DNA from: Planctomycetaceae bacterium
Lineage (GTDB): Bacteria; Planctomycetota; Planctomycetia; Planctomycetales; Planctomycetaceae
Direction: 5' to 3'
NCBI GenBank assembly: GCA_947479075.1
Contig: CANJZR010000045.1
Location: 1-12,617 of the forward strand
DNA length: 12,617 nucleotides
Shown here: positions 1-6,245 of the stretch, piece by piece
Layout of the letters: each line of letters begins with the position of its first letter
Position numbering within the stretch: position 1 is the first letter of the stretch
Made by a program: the position numbers and the translations under genes
The notes under the pieces: model-generated
The model's input: only the letters and a program-made list of their open reading frames with translations
Database searches by the model: none
What the model was told of the DNA's origin: nothing

Positions 1-1163
1 ACGGGGTTCCCGCGGTTCTCTTCCTCATAGGGGTGGACCACCTTGTCGGTCAGGGCAGGGTGGTTGAACATTCGCTGCGTGAAGGTCCATTTGTCGCTGT
101 CGGGGTTGTATCGCCACAGCTCGCCCCACGGCCAGACGCCCACGAACATGTCGCCGCCGTAGATCACTGTGGTCTGGGCCTCGCGTGCACTGGCTGACAC
201 CCCGTCGAGTTTCGGAGGCCAACCCACCCGATCGATGATCTTCTCTCCGTCATACTCAAACAGTCGCCCAGTCGGGTATTGCCCCATCAGCAGTCGATCA
301 TGGAACGCCATCGTGGAGTAGAGCTGATAGCTGACTGCGATGTTCGGTTGGAGCAGGATCTTCCATGCCCCGTCCTTGAAGACGTAGAACCCGCCGATGT
401 TCGAGCCCGTGACGATCTGGTCCCCCAGCTGTCCCCAGGCGAACGTTGTTTCGCCCACGACCGGCAAGGTGAGGACGATCGCCCGCGACAGATCGACCTT
501 CGGTTCGCCCGGTGTCCAGGGGCAGGCATAGAGCTTGCTGAATCCGTCCGCGTCATTTGAGTAGGGTTGGTAAGCCCCCTCCTTGCGGTTGACGTGATAG
601 AAGCACAGATAGCCATCCGCGTAGTAGAAGAGCCGGTAGTCCCCCTGTTCGGGCGGTGCGAGAATCGTCTGACCATCGTATGTAACGGAGCTGTTGCCAA
701 AGGCCAGCACGCCGCGACCGACTCGCATCGTCTCCTCGGTGCCACCGATGGCAGGCTCCTCACGCCAGGTCATCGACTCCGGATGCCAGACGCAATTTCC
801 GCCATACGTCGAGTGGACGACGCCATCCCGCGAGTAGAGGTAGGTCCCGCACAAATCATTCGGACGGGGCAGGGTGGTCTGCTCCAGCTTCCGCTCGCCG
901 CTGGTCGGTCGGATGAAGAACTCCACCGCGTGGCGATCGGCTCGATACGCCGTGTTGTACAGGTTCTGAAACCCCGCCCCGATCACCAGCTCTCCATCCT
1001 CACTGGCGACCTCAAACAACGATCCAAAGGACTGGCCGATGTCCTGGCCGCGATCGATGGTCACCGTGATTGTTGTCGGCGGAATGTCAGCTGCCGGTGA
1101 CTGAGAACAGAGCCCTGCGATCAATGCAACGATAAGCAGCCGCACATGAATAACAGTAACCAT
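1..1163 (-). CDS. Secreted propeller-like protein of unknown function (C-terminus cut by window edge)
   Basis: An open frame of 387 codons runs from an ATG at 1163 to the left edge with no stop, so the C-terminus is missing. The first ~25 residues form a signal peptide: Arg8, a hydrophobic run LLIVALIAGL, then a likely cleavage after SPAA before Asp. The mature part is rich in Trp, Tyr and Gly. It repeats short strand-like units of the kind seen in beta-propeller or Kelch-type proteins: GGFYVFKDGAWKIL (about residue 255), GRLFEYDGEKI (about 300) and ELWRYNPDSDKW (about 346). Export to periplasm or surface is inferred; no catalytic motif was recognised. A weak AAGG lies upstream of the ATG. 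It sits 44 bases downstream of the DUF1559-like gene on the same strand, so co-transcription is plausible. The plus-strand frames in this interval are shadows. Confidence 0.8.
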   Translation of the reverse strand, partial: MVTVIHVRLLIVALIAGLCSQSPAADIPPTTITVTIDRGQDIGQSFGSLFEVASEDGELVIGAGFQNLYNTAYRADRHAVEFFIRPTSGERKLEQTTLPRPNDLCGTYLYSRDGVVHSTYGGNCVWHPESMTWREEPAIGGTEETMRVGRGVLAFGNSSVTYDGQTILAPPEQGDYRLFYYADGYLCFYHVNRKEGAYQPYSNDADGFSKLYACPWTPGEPKVDLSRAIVLTLPVVGETTFAWGQLGDQIVTGSNIGGFYVFKDGAWKILLQPNIAVSYQLYSTMAFHDRLLMGQYPTGRLFEYDGEKIIDRVGWPPKLDGVSASAREAQTTVIYGGDMFVGVWPWGELWRYNPDSDKWTFTQRMFNHPALTDKVVHPYEEENRGNP

Positions 1164-1207
1164 TGGGGGCCTTGATCCGAATGTTGGAGGAAGATGCATA
1201 CTCGGCG

Positions 1208-1978
1208 TTACTCAATCCACCGGCCTTTACGAATAAGCTTCGCTTCCAGAAGAGAGCTTTGGGTGACGGGTTCATTTCCCGCAATGGTTGTCAGTGCTCG
1301 CAGAGATTCTGGAGGCAAGCCTTTCCCGAGTGCAAATGCAGCCATTCGATCTGCGAAAACTACGAGCGGTCTGCGCCATGAGACACAGGAGATTCCCACT
1401 TGATTAGGATCTCCCCATGCTTTGACGGCCTCATCTGCGGGGAGGTCAATCGGAGCAAGCCAGGGAATCTTCGAGTCTTTGATCTCAACCAGTAGAATTG
1501 TGTTTTTAGCCCCATCCTTGAAGTCCTCCAATCTGATGGCGTGCGAACCTGGAAACGCTGTCCCTGGTCCAGTGAGGACGACCACATTCGTAAAAGACTT
1601 CGATTCTGGTTCGGTGCATGAACGAAATGTTTCGGGCATGCGATTCGCGAGCTTTGAATTGTTCGGGCCGTCCCAAGGCTCTGAAAAATCGTATTGCTTG
1701 TAGACATCCTTTAAATTTTCGAAGTAGGGCAGGATCAGAGCCCTCCAGCTGTGCATCGGGCGTCCGTTTTCATCTACCACGTAAGCCGGAGGAAAAGTCC
1801 CGTATTCATGGTGATAGTTGCCAAGTGCGAGGTAAAGCTGGTTCAGGGGAATTTGGGCTGAAGAGATGAGTACGTCTCGGCGAGCAAGATGAACCTGCAC
1901 GCCCACCCAGATCACGACCGTGAAAGGGATTGCGAGAAACAAGCCCCAAGACAGCAGATCACGCTGAGTGTTGGTCAT
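1208..1978 (-). CDS. DUF1559-like membrane-anchored protein
   Basis: A 256-residue protein with one N-terminal membrane segment (about residues 9-28) and then a region matching the planctomycete DUF1559 pattern. Visible family features are LNQLYLALGNYHHEYGTFPP (residues 45-64), HSWRALILPYFE (76-87), YDFSEPWDGPNN (96-107) and a late PLVVFAD (204-210) where the family usually has an FADGS motif. Typical members begin with a type IV pilin-like RRGFTLIELL segment. Here that is replaced by a short cytoplasmic start and a plain hydrophobic anchor without a prepilin cleavage motif, so this is a divergent branch probably held in the membrane. The family's role is not established. The ATG at 1978 has AAGGA eight bases upstream, which supports the start. 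The gene precedes the secreted propeller-like gene by 44 bases and lies 123 bases after the antitoxin gene. Confidence 0.85.
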   Translation of the reverse strand: MTNTQRDLLSWGLFLAIPFTVVIWVGVQVHLARRDVLISSAQIPLNQLYLALGNYHHEYGTFPPAYVVDENGRPMHSWRALILPYFENLKDVYKQYDFSEPWDGPNNSKLANRMPETFRSCTEPESKSFTNVVVLTGPGTAFPGSHAIRLEDFKDGAKNTILLVEIKDSKIPWLAPIDLPADEAVKAWGDPNQVGISCVSWRRPLVVFADRMAAFALGKGLPPESLRALTTIAGNEPVTQSSLLEAKLIRKGRWIE

Positions 1979-2101
1979 CGGTACTGTCCTTAAAGTCGAA
2001 CCATCGCGATATCTGCGACCGCGTCAACGGAGTACCCCTGTCTTATGTCTCTCTGGAGATTGTAGTTCGCTCGCAGAAACGAGGAAGCATTTCCTTTCGC
2101 C

Positions 2102-2311
2102 TCATTCGGCGGGCTTATCACCCGTACGCGACGAGGTCTGATCTGTGATAGGACGCTTCCACGTCGGGTGTCCGGAAGCCGCTTGACGCTGGCGTGCATC
2201 GTCCAGAATTGCATCGATGTCGCCGCCGAATTTCTCGGAGATGCGCTGACGGGTCTGGTGGATCTCTTCCAGAATCGGGTCACGATTTTTCGTTGTCGTC
2301 TGGATCATCAT
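2102..2311 (-). CDS. Small antitoxin candidate paired with the PIN-domain toxin
   Basis: A polar 69-residue protein starting at ATG 2311; a second ATG follows at 2308. The core DPILEEIHQTRQRISEKFG (residues 11-29), then DIDAILDDARQRQ, resembles small proteins I recall beside PIN-domain toxins in cyanobacteria and planctomycetes, with a short helix rich in Glu and Arg and an Asp-Ile-Asp-Ala motif. The likely role is to bind and neutralise the upstream PIN ribonuclease, and perhaps to autoregulate, but no DNA-binding domain is obvious. It overlaps the toxin gene's 3' end by 32 bases, which suggests translational coupling. The frame stays open upstream to 2404, but those residues lie inside the toxin gene and look like a shadow. 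The GAAGAG just upstream could be its ribosome binding site. The role rests on position and resemblance. Confidence 0.7.
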   Translation of the reverse strand: MMIQTTTKNRDPILEEIHQTRQRISEKFGGDIDAILDDARQRQAASGHPTWKRPITDQTSSRTGDKPAE

Positions 2312-2777
2312 CAACCATCTCTTCGGGAGTGCATATGATCGGAATGAACATCCCCAGATCATGTAGCACACCATGAATACGAGGCAAAATTCTCGCGTTC
2401 GCAATGTGCTTGCAATTCCAGGTCAGCAGGAATTGTATCTGGTGATATGCGGCAATAGCGATGTGTAATGAATCTACGACAGCCTTTTGAGGAAGAATCG
2501 CTCGCGTCATGATTTCACGCGAAATGGTTCCAATCGCCGGATCAAGTGGAAGTAGCGGGATGTCCTTGAGCCACTGGAGTCGTTCTGTGGCAAGCAATGC
2601 ATCGCCATCTGAGGCTTCTTCCAGAACGAACTGCGAGGTGACCAGATCGTACTTACCTCGTTCCTGAAACCACCATTGGTGAGTCAGCAACTGGCGAGCC
2701 GCCATGACGACATGCGTGTTTGGACGCTGGCGCAGATAGGAGACGATCGATGTTTCGACGTAGACCGTCGGTGGCAA
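2280..2777 (-). CDS. PIN-domain ribonuclease, VapC-like toxin
   Basis: A 165-residue PIN-domain protein. The N-terminal strand carries VYVETSIVSYL (residues 5-15), where Glu8 takes the place of the usual first acidic Asp. The second acidic cluster is VLEEASDGD (51-59). The third is VVDSLHIAIAAY (100-111) with Asp102, followed by LLTWNCKHIANA (117-128). This is the subfamily of PIN toxins with a Thr-Trp-Asn-Cys-Lys-His motif. PIN proteins of TA systems are Mg-dependent RNases, usually cutting tRNA, rRNA or mRNA; the target here is unknown. The start codon is TTG at 2777, supported by GAGGAG at 2787-2792 with nine bases between. The gene begins 68 bases after carA on the same strand and overlaps the small downstream gene. 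Toxin-first order is less common than antitoxin-first among VapBC pairs. Confidence 0.85.
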   Translation of the reverse strand: MPPTVYVETSIVSYLRQRPNTHVVMAARQLLTHQWWFQERGKYDLVTSQFVLEEASDGDALLATERLQWLKDIPLLPLDPAIGTISREIMTRAILPQKAVVDSLHIAIAAYHQIQFLLTWNCKHIANARILPRIHGVLHDLGMFIPIICTPEEMVDDDPDDNEKS

Positions 2778-2786
2778 TTCTTCAAA

Positions 2787-2792
2787 CTCCTC
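2787..2792 (-). promoter_or_regulatory. Ribosome binding site that fixes the TTG start of the PIN toxin
   Basis: Read on the minus strand, AACGAGGAG lies nine bases before TTG at 2777. No in-frame ATG gives a full PIN fold, so this Shine-Dalgarno match decides the start. The non-AUG start would lower toxin translation. Confidence 0.7.
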
Positions 2793-2845
2793 GTTGAGAT
2801 TCTAAACCTCTTGATTTGAAGATGCTCAAAAACGAACCTGAGAAT

Positions 2846-3976
2846 CTACGCCCCCATCAACGTCCGGAACCGTCCAAACAGATAATGGCTGTCGTGCGGC
2901 CCAGCGCTGGACTCGGGGTGGTACTGGACGCTGAAGGCGGGGAAGGTCTTGCTCGCGATACCTTCGACGGTCTGGTCGTTCAGGTTGATGTGCGTCACTT
3001 CCACATTCTCGGGAAGCGTGTCTGGCCGCAGGGCGAAACCGTGATTCTGGCTGGTGATTTCCACGCGGCCACTCGCCTTGTCGAGGACGGGCTGGTTCGC
3101 GCCGCGGTGACCGAACTTCAGCTTGTAGATTTCGCCGCCGAGGGCCAGGCCGAGGAGTTGATGCCCCAGGCAGATGCCGAAGATTGGCTTCTTGCCCAGC
3201 AGCCCTTTGATCGTGTCGACCGCGTAGGTCAGTGGGTTTGGATCGCCGGGGCCGTTCGAGAGGAACACACCATCGGGATTCAGAGCCAGCACTTCCGCAG
3301 CTGTCGAGGTGCCGGGCACGACGGTGACTCGGCAGCCCATTTCCTTCAAGTGGCGCGGGATGTTCCACTTCATGCCGTAGTCGATGGCGACGACATGCGG
3401 AGCCTTGTCGCCTTTGACCTTTTCAGGCAGCGGCGAGAGGTCGATTGCAATCGGATGCAGAGCTGTCGTCCAGTCCGCGGGCTTCTCGGGCATCACTTCC
3501 TTCACCAGATCGCGACCGATCAGGTCGGGCGACTTCTGGGCCTTGACGATCAGCGAGGCATCGTCGAGGTCGACGGTCGAGATCACGCCTGTCATGGCAC
3601 CCTTCACGCGGAGTTTACGGACCAGAGCCCGCGTATCGATGCCTTCGATACCGACCACATTGTTGCGTTTCAGGTAGTTGCCCAGCGATTCGGTCGACCG
3701 GTAATTGCTCGGCTCCTCGCACAGCTCGCGGACGATGAATCCCTTGATCGCCAGCTTCCCGCTTTCGACATCGTCGGCGTTGATGCCATAGTTCCCGATC
3801 TGCGGGTAGGTCATCGCGACGATCTGGCCGTTGTATGACGGGTCGGTCAGGATCTCCTGATACCCGGTCATGCTGGTGTTGAAACAGACTTCCCCAAAGG
3901 CCTCCCCGTCGGCTCCGAAGGCTGTGCCCGTGAATACAGTGCCGTCTACCAGTGCGAGTTTTGCAGGCTTGGCCAT
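2846..3976 (-). CDS. carA: Carbamoyl-phosphate synthase, small (glutaminase) subunit
   Basis: A full-length 376-residue CarA, close to the usual ~380. It hydrolyses glutamine and passes ammonia to the CarB synthetase for carbamoyl phosphate, the precursor of pyrimidines and arginine. It acts in the cytoplasm as a CarAB heterodimer. The N-terminal CPSase domain holds FNTSMTGYQEILTDPSY (residues 32-48). The C-terminal class I amidotransferase domain has the nucleophile elbow FGICLGHQ with Cys269, the substrate-binding loop NGPGDP (241-246) and the catalytic pair in QYHPES (His353, Glu355), so it should be active. carB is not in the window, which is common outside enterics. The ATG at 3976 has no strong Shine-Dalgarno. 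About 185 bases of hairpin-rich leader separate it from the terminator of the upstream ArsR gene. The 340-residue plus-strand frame across it is a shadow. Confidence 0.98.
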   Translation of the reverse strand: MAKPAKLALVDGTVFTGTAFGADGEAFGEVCFNTSMTGYQEILTDPSYNGQIVAMTYPQIGNYGINADDVESGKLAIKGFIVRELCEEPSNYRSTESLGNYLKRNNVVGIEGIDTRALVRKLRVKGAMTGVISTVDLDDASLIVKAQKSPDLIGRDLVKEVMPEKPADWTTALHPIAIDLSPLPEKVKGDKAPHVVAIDYGMKWNIPRHLKEMGCRVTVVPGTSTAAEVLALNPDGVFLSNGPGDPNPLTYAVDTIKGLLGKKPIFGICLGHQLLGLALGGEIYKLKFGHRGANQPVLDKASGRVEITSQNHGFALRPDTLPENVEVTHINLNDQTVEGIASKTFPAFSVQYHPESSAGPHDSHYLFGRFRTLMGA

Positions 3977-4012
3977 CGTCGAGAGTACTCAGCTGGGGGA
4001 AAGGATCGTGTG

Positions 4013-4029
4013 CGAAGACTGAATCTTCG
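4013..4029 (-). repeat. Inverted repeat in the carA leader (proximal hairpin)
   Basis: A perfect 6-bp inverted repeat, CGAAGA and TCTTCG around a five-base loop, about 40-55 bases before the carA start. A second, weaker one (TGGAC/GTCCA, 4056-4070) lies next to it. Neither is followed by a T-run on the minus strand, so they are not simple terminators. Confidence 0.45.
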
Positions 4030-4087
4030 GCATCGCAGCCAGGGCTGACATCTTTTGGACCAAGTGTCCAGCAAACGCAGGCCAGGC

Positions 4088-4127
4088 AGCCGCAGCGCAG
4101 ACCTTTAGCGCAAAGGACGCTGCGGCT
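4088..4127 (-). repeat. Long hairpin in the carA leader
   Basis: AGCCGCAGCG (4088-4097) pairs perfectly with CGCTGCGGCT (4118-4127). Inside, CCTTT (4102-4106) pairs with AAAGG (4112-4116) around a five-base loop, giving one long stem with a small asymmetric bulge. On the plus strand a six-T run (4139-4144) begins eleven bases after the stem, too far for a typical terminator. On the minus strand it would lie in the 5' leader of carA, about 110-150 bases before the start. The structure is seen directly; a regulatory role is inferred. Confidence 0.5.
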
Positions 4128-4161
4128 TTCGCGGGGTGTTTTTTACCAGACTGAGAGGCGC

Positions 4162-4192
4162 AAAAAAAGCGACCGCTCACGGGGAGCGGTCG
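4162..4192 (-). terminator. Rho-independent terminator of the ArsR gene
   Basis: A perfect 9-bp stem, CGACCGCTC (4170-4178) with GAGCGGTCG (4184-4192) around a five-base loop, is followed on the minus strand by seven T after one C (the A-run 4162-4168 on the plus strand). It sits 54 bases after the regulator's stop codon and separates that unit from carA. Confidence 0.9.
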
Positions 4193-4246
4193 TTTCGGAG
4201 ATTGGAGTCAACTCCGCCGGGACGGAGTCGACGCAACTCGTTTCGT

Positions 4247-4642
<396 letters not shown>

Positions 4643-5231
4643 CTCTTCGTCTTTCGAGAGTGGTTGTGCAGAACCTGCGAGGTCATCCCGACCTTCGGTT
4701 CTGGCTTGATCTTCCGCATTCTGCGGTTGGGAATCGGACAATGTCTGGACCTTCGGTAAACGCAGTACCAAGTACTACGAATCAGAAAGCACGGTCGCAA
4801 ATCACGGACGGACCGTGACATGTTCCCGGTGCGGGTCTTCCAGTTGAACAGACTCAATAGGGGAGGATCATGCCGTTAGACAGGAACTCTTAGTTCTTGT
4901 TGATTGTTCTTTGGAACTCATCAACCAAGGTGATTCGTCGCTGCCGTAGAGAACGGATATGAGAAAAGCGATCGACGGCGAATCATCTCTGAACCTGGAG
5001 AATTGACGGACATGACATGCATCGAATTGTCTCCATGTGTGCCGCAAGAGTCAACAAGAAGCCGAATCATTTCTCCTGATTCTTGAGTAATCCTGGATTC
5101 TGCCTAAAGTGTCTGCACGGAAAGCCTCTCGCTTAATCAGTTTGGGACCACAAAGGTTCTTCTTTTCCCAGTCTTGAGGATGTCCGTTCTCTGACGACGA
5201 CTGCTTTGCGTGAGTCCCTGATCACAGCCTG
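4643..5231. other. Divergent intergenic region between the ArsR regulator and SDR genes, with inverted repeats
   Basis: No convincing gene lies in these 589 bases. Several inverted repeats are present. AGTAC-CAA-GTACT is at 4764-4776. TCACGG-ACGGA-CCGTGA is at 4802-4818, and its right half also pairs with CACGGTC at 4790-4796. A longer imperfect hairpin is at 4896-4929, with CTTGTTGAT pairing ATCAACCAAG (one bulge) and an inner GTTC/GAAC. GAATCA/TGATTC occurs near 5065-5083. Clear -35/-10 pairs could not be assigned. The region must hold promoters for both divergent genes and any operator of the ArsR protein. Confidence 0.55.
4802..4818. promoter_or_regulatory. Candidate operator palindrome upstream of the ArsR gene
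   Basis: A perfect 6-5-6 inverted repeat (TCACGG and CCGTGA around ACGGA) lies about 160-175 bases upstream of the preferred regulator start. A second perfect palindrome is at 4764-4776. ArsR-family proteins usually bind palindromes in their own promoter. The symmetry is seen; the operator role is inferred. Confidence 0.3.
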
Positions 5232-6011
5232 ATGACACAGCTTCCCCCCACTCCGTTCGCTTCACTCTCGGGACAAACGGTCTGTGTGACCGGGGCGTCC
5301 AGCGGGATCGGTCGGGCGATTGCCCTCGAAATGGCACGAGCTGGGGCGAACGTGGCGATTCACTGTCGCAAGTCGGTCGACCGCGCCGAGAGCGTGGTGC
5401 GTGAGATCCGGGCCTTGGGGCAACAGTCCGACTGCTTTGCCGCCGATCTGGCTGATTCGTCGACGCACTCAGCCCTCATTCACGATGTCTGGAGCCGGTT
5501 TGGTGCGTGCCACGTCTGGGTCAACAACGCCGGGGTCGACCTCCTCACTGGCGAAGGGCCAAGCCTGTCTTTCGAGAAGAAGCTGGAGTGGCTGTTGGCC
5601 GTCGATGTCACCGCGACAGTCCAGCTGTCCCGTGAGGTCGGTCGTCGGATGAAGGCCGCCGGGCAGGGGGTGATCCTGAACATCGGCTGGGACCAGGCTG
5701 ACCGTGGGATGGAAGGGGACAGCGCGGAACTCTTTTCGATCGCCAAGAACGCGGTCATGGGGTTCACGAGGTCTCTGGCCGTGTCTCTGGCGCCTGAAGT
5801 GCGGGTGAATTGTATCTCGCCCGGCTGGATTCAAACCGCCTGGGGGGATCAGGCCAGCGATGCCTGGCAGGCCCGCGTGATTCGCGAAACCCCTCTGGGC
5901 CGCTGGGGCCTACCCGAAGACATCGCCCGCCTCGCCCGCTTCCTCGCCAGCCCTGATGCCAGCTACCTCACAGGGCAGGTGATCAACGCCAATGGCGGAG
6001 CGGTGCGATAG
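5232..6011 (+). CDS. Short-chain dehydrogenase/reductase-fold protein with altered catalytic tetrad
   Basis: A 259-residue classical-length SDR. The Rossmann motif TGASSGIG (residues 20-27), NNAG (98-101) and the C-terminal INANGG signature are intact. Arg46-Lys47 after strand 2 (HCRKS) suggests NADP(H) binding. The active site is unusual. The position of the catalytic Asn reads AVDVTATV (Asp125). The Ser position in the usual NISS reads NIGW (Trp153). The YxxxK motif reads FSIAK, with Phe168 for Tyr and Lys172 kept. The distinctive run GWDQADRGMEGDS (152-164) fills the substrate loop; I recall a similar GWDQ pattern in other planctomycete SDRs, so this is probably a conserved subfamily, not a decayed gene. 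It may bind nucleotide without normal ketone/alcohol chemistry. ATG 5232 has no strong Shine-Dalgarno. It stands alone, divergent from the ArsR gene. Confidence 0.9.
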   Translation: MTQLPPTPFASLSGQTVCVTGASSGIGRAIALEMARAGANVAIHCRKSVDRAESVVREIRALGQQSDCFAADLADSSTHSALIHDVWSRFGACHVWVNNAGVDLLTGEGPSLSFEKKLEWLLAVDVTATVQLSREVGRRMKAAGQGVILNIGWDQADRGMEGDSAELFSIAKNAVMGFTRSLAVSLAPEVRVNCISPGWIQTAWGDQASDAWQARVIRETPLGRWGLPEDIARLARFLASPDASYLTGQVINANGGAVR

Positions 6012-6034
6012 GCGAGGCGTACTTGAATAATCAC

Positions 6035-6060
6035 AACTCGACTGAAATCAGTGGTGAGTT
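6035..6060 (+). repeat. Hairpin just downstream of the SDR gene
   Basis: AACTC plus ACTGA pair with TCAGT plus GAGTT around a two-base centre, with a small bulge (G against GGT), starting 24 bases after the SDR stop. No T-run follows, so it is at most a weak or Rho-assisted 3' end structure. The rest of the 234-base gap to 6245 shows nothing recognisable. Confidence 0.35.
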
Positions 6061-6245
6061 CTCGTTCATCGTGTAGTTGGAATGAAAATGAATGGCTGCA
6101 ACTCCTGGAATCGATCTTCTGGGGAGCATGTTCATCGGTTGCTTTCTCGGTGACATGAGGCACTTCAGGGGCTCTGATTGACTCGTAGACTCATTTTTGA
6201 CAAGCTGATTTTTGCCGAGGTTTTGCTTGGCGTGAAAGGGACGAG

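Noticed and set aside
567..1100. 177-residue plus-strand frame and the 158-residue minus frame at 287-763
   Set aside because: Both overlap the longer edge-spanning minus frame from 1163, which has a signal peptide and coherent protein-like repeats; these are out-of-frame shadows.
2816..3838. 340-residue plus-strand frame opposite carA
   Set aside because: It is the antisense shadow of a clearly identified carA with intact catalytic residues, has no recognisable motif, and is His/Asp/Gln-rich as expected from reading the opposite strand.
3989..4180. 63-residue minus-strand frame in the carA leader
   Set aside because: Its start lies inside the terminator stem and its middle is the long hairpin; the Ala-rich sequence follows from the hairpin bases. 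No ribosome binding site.
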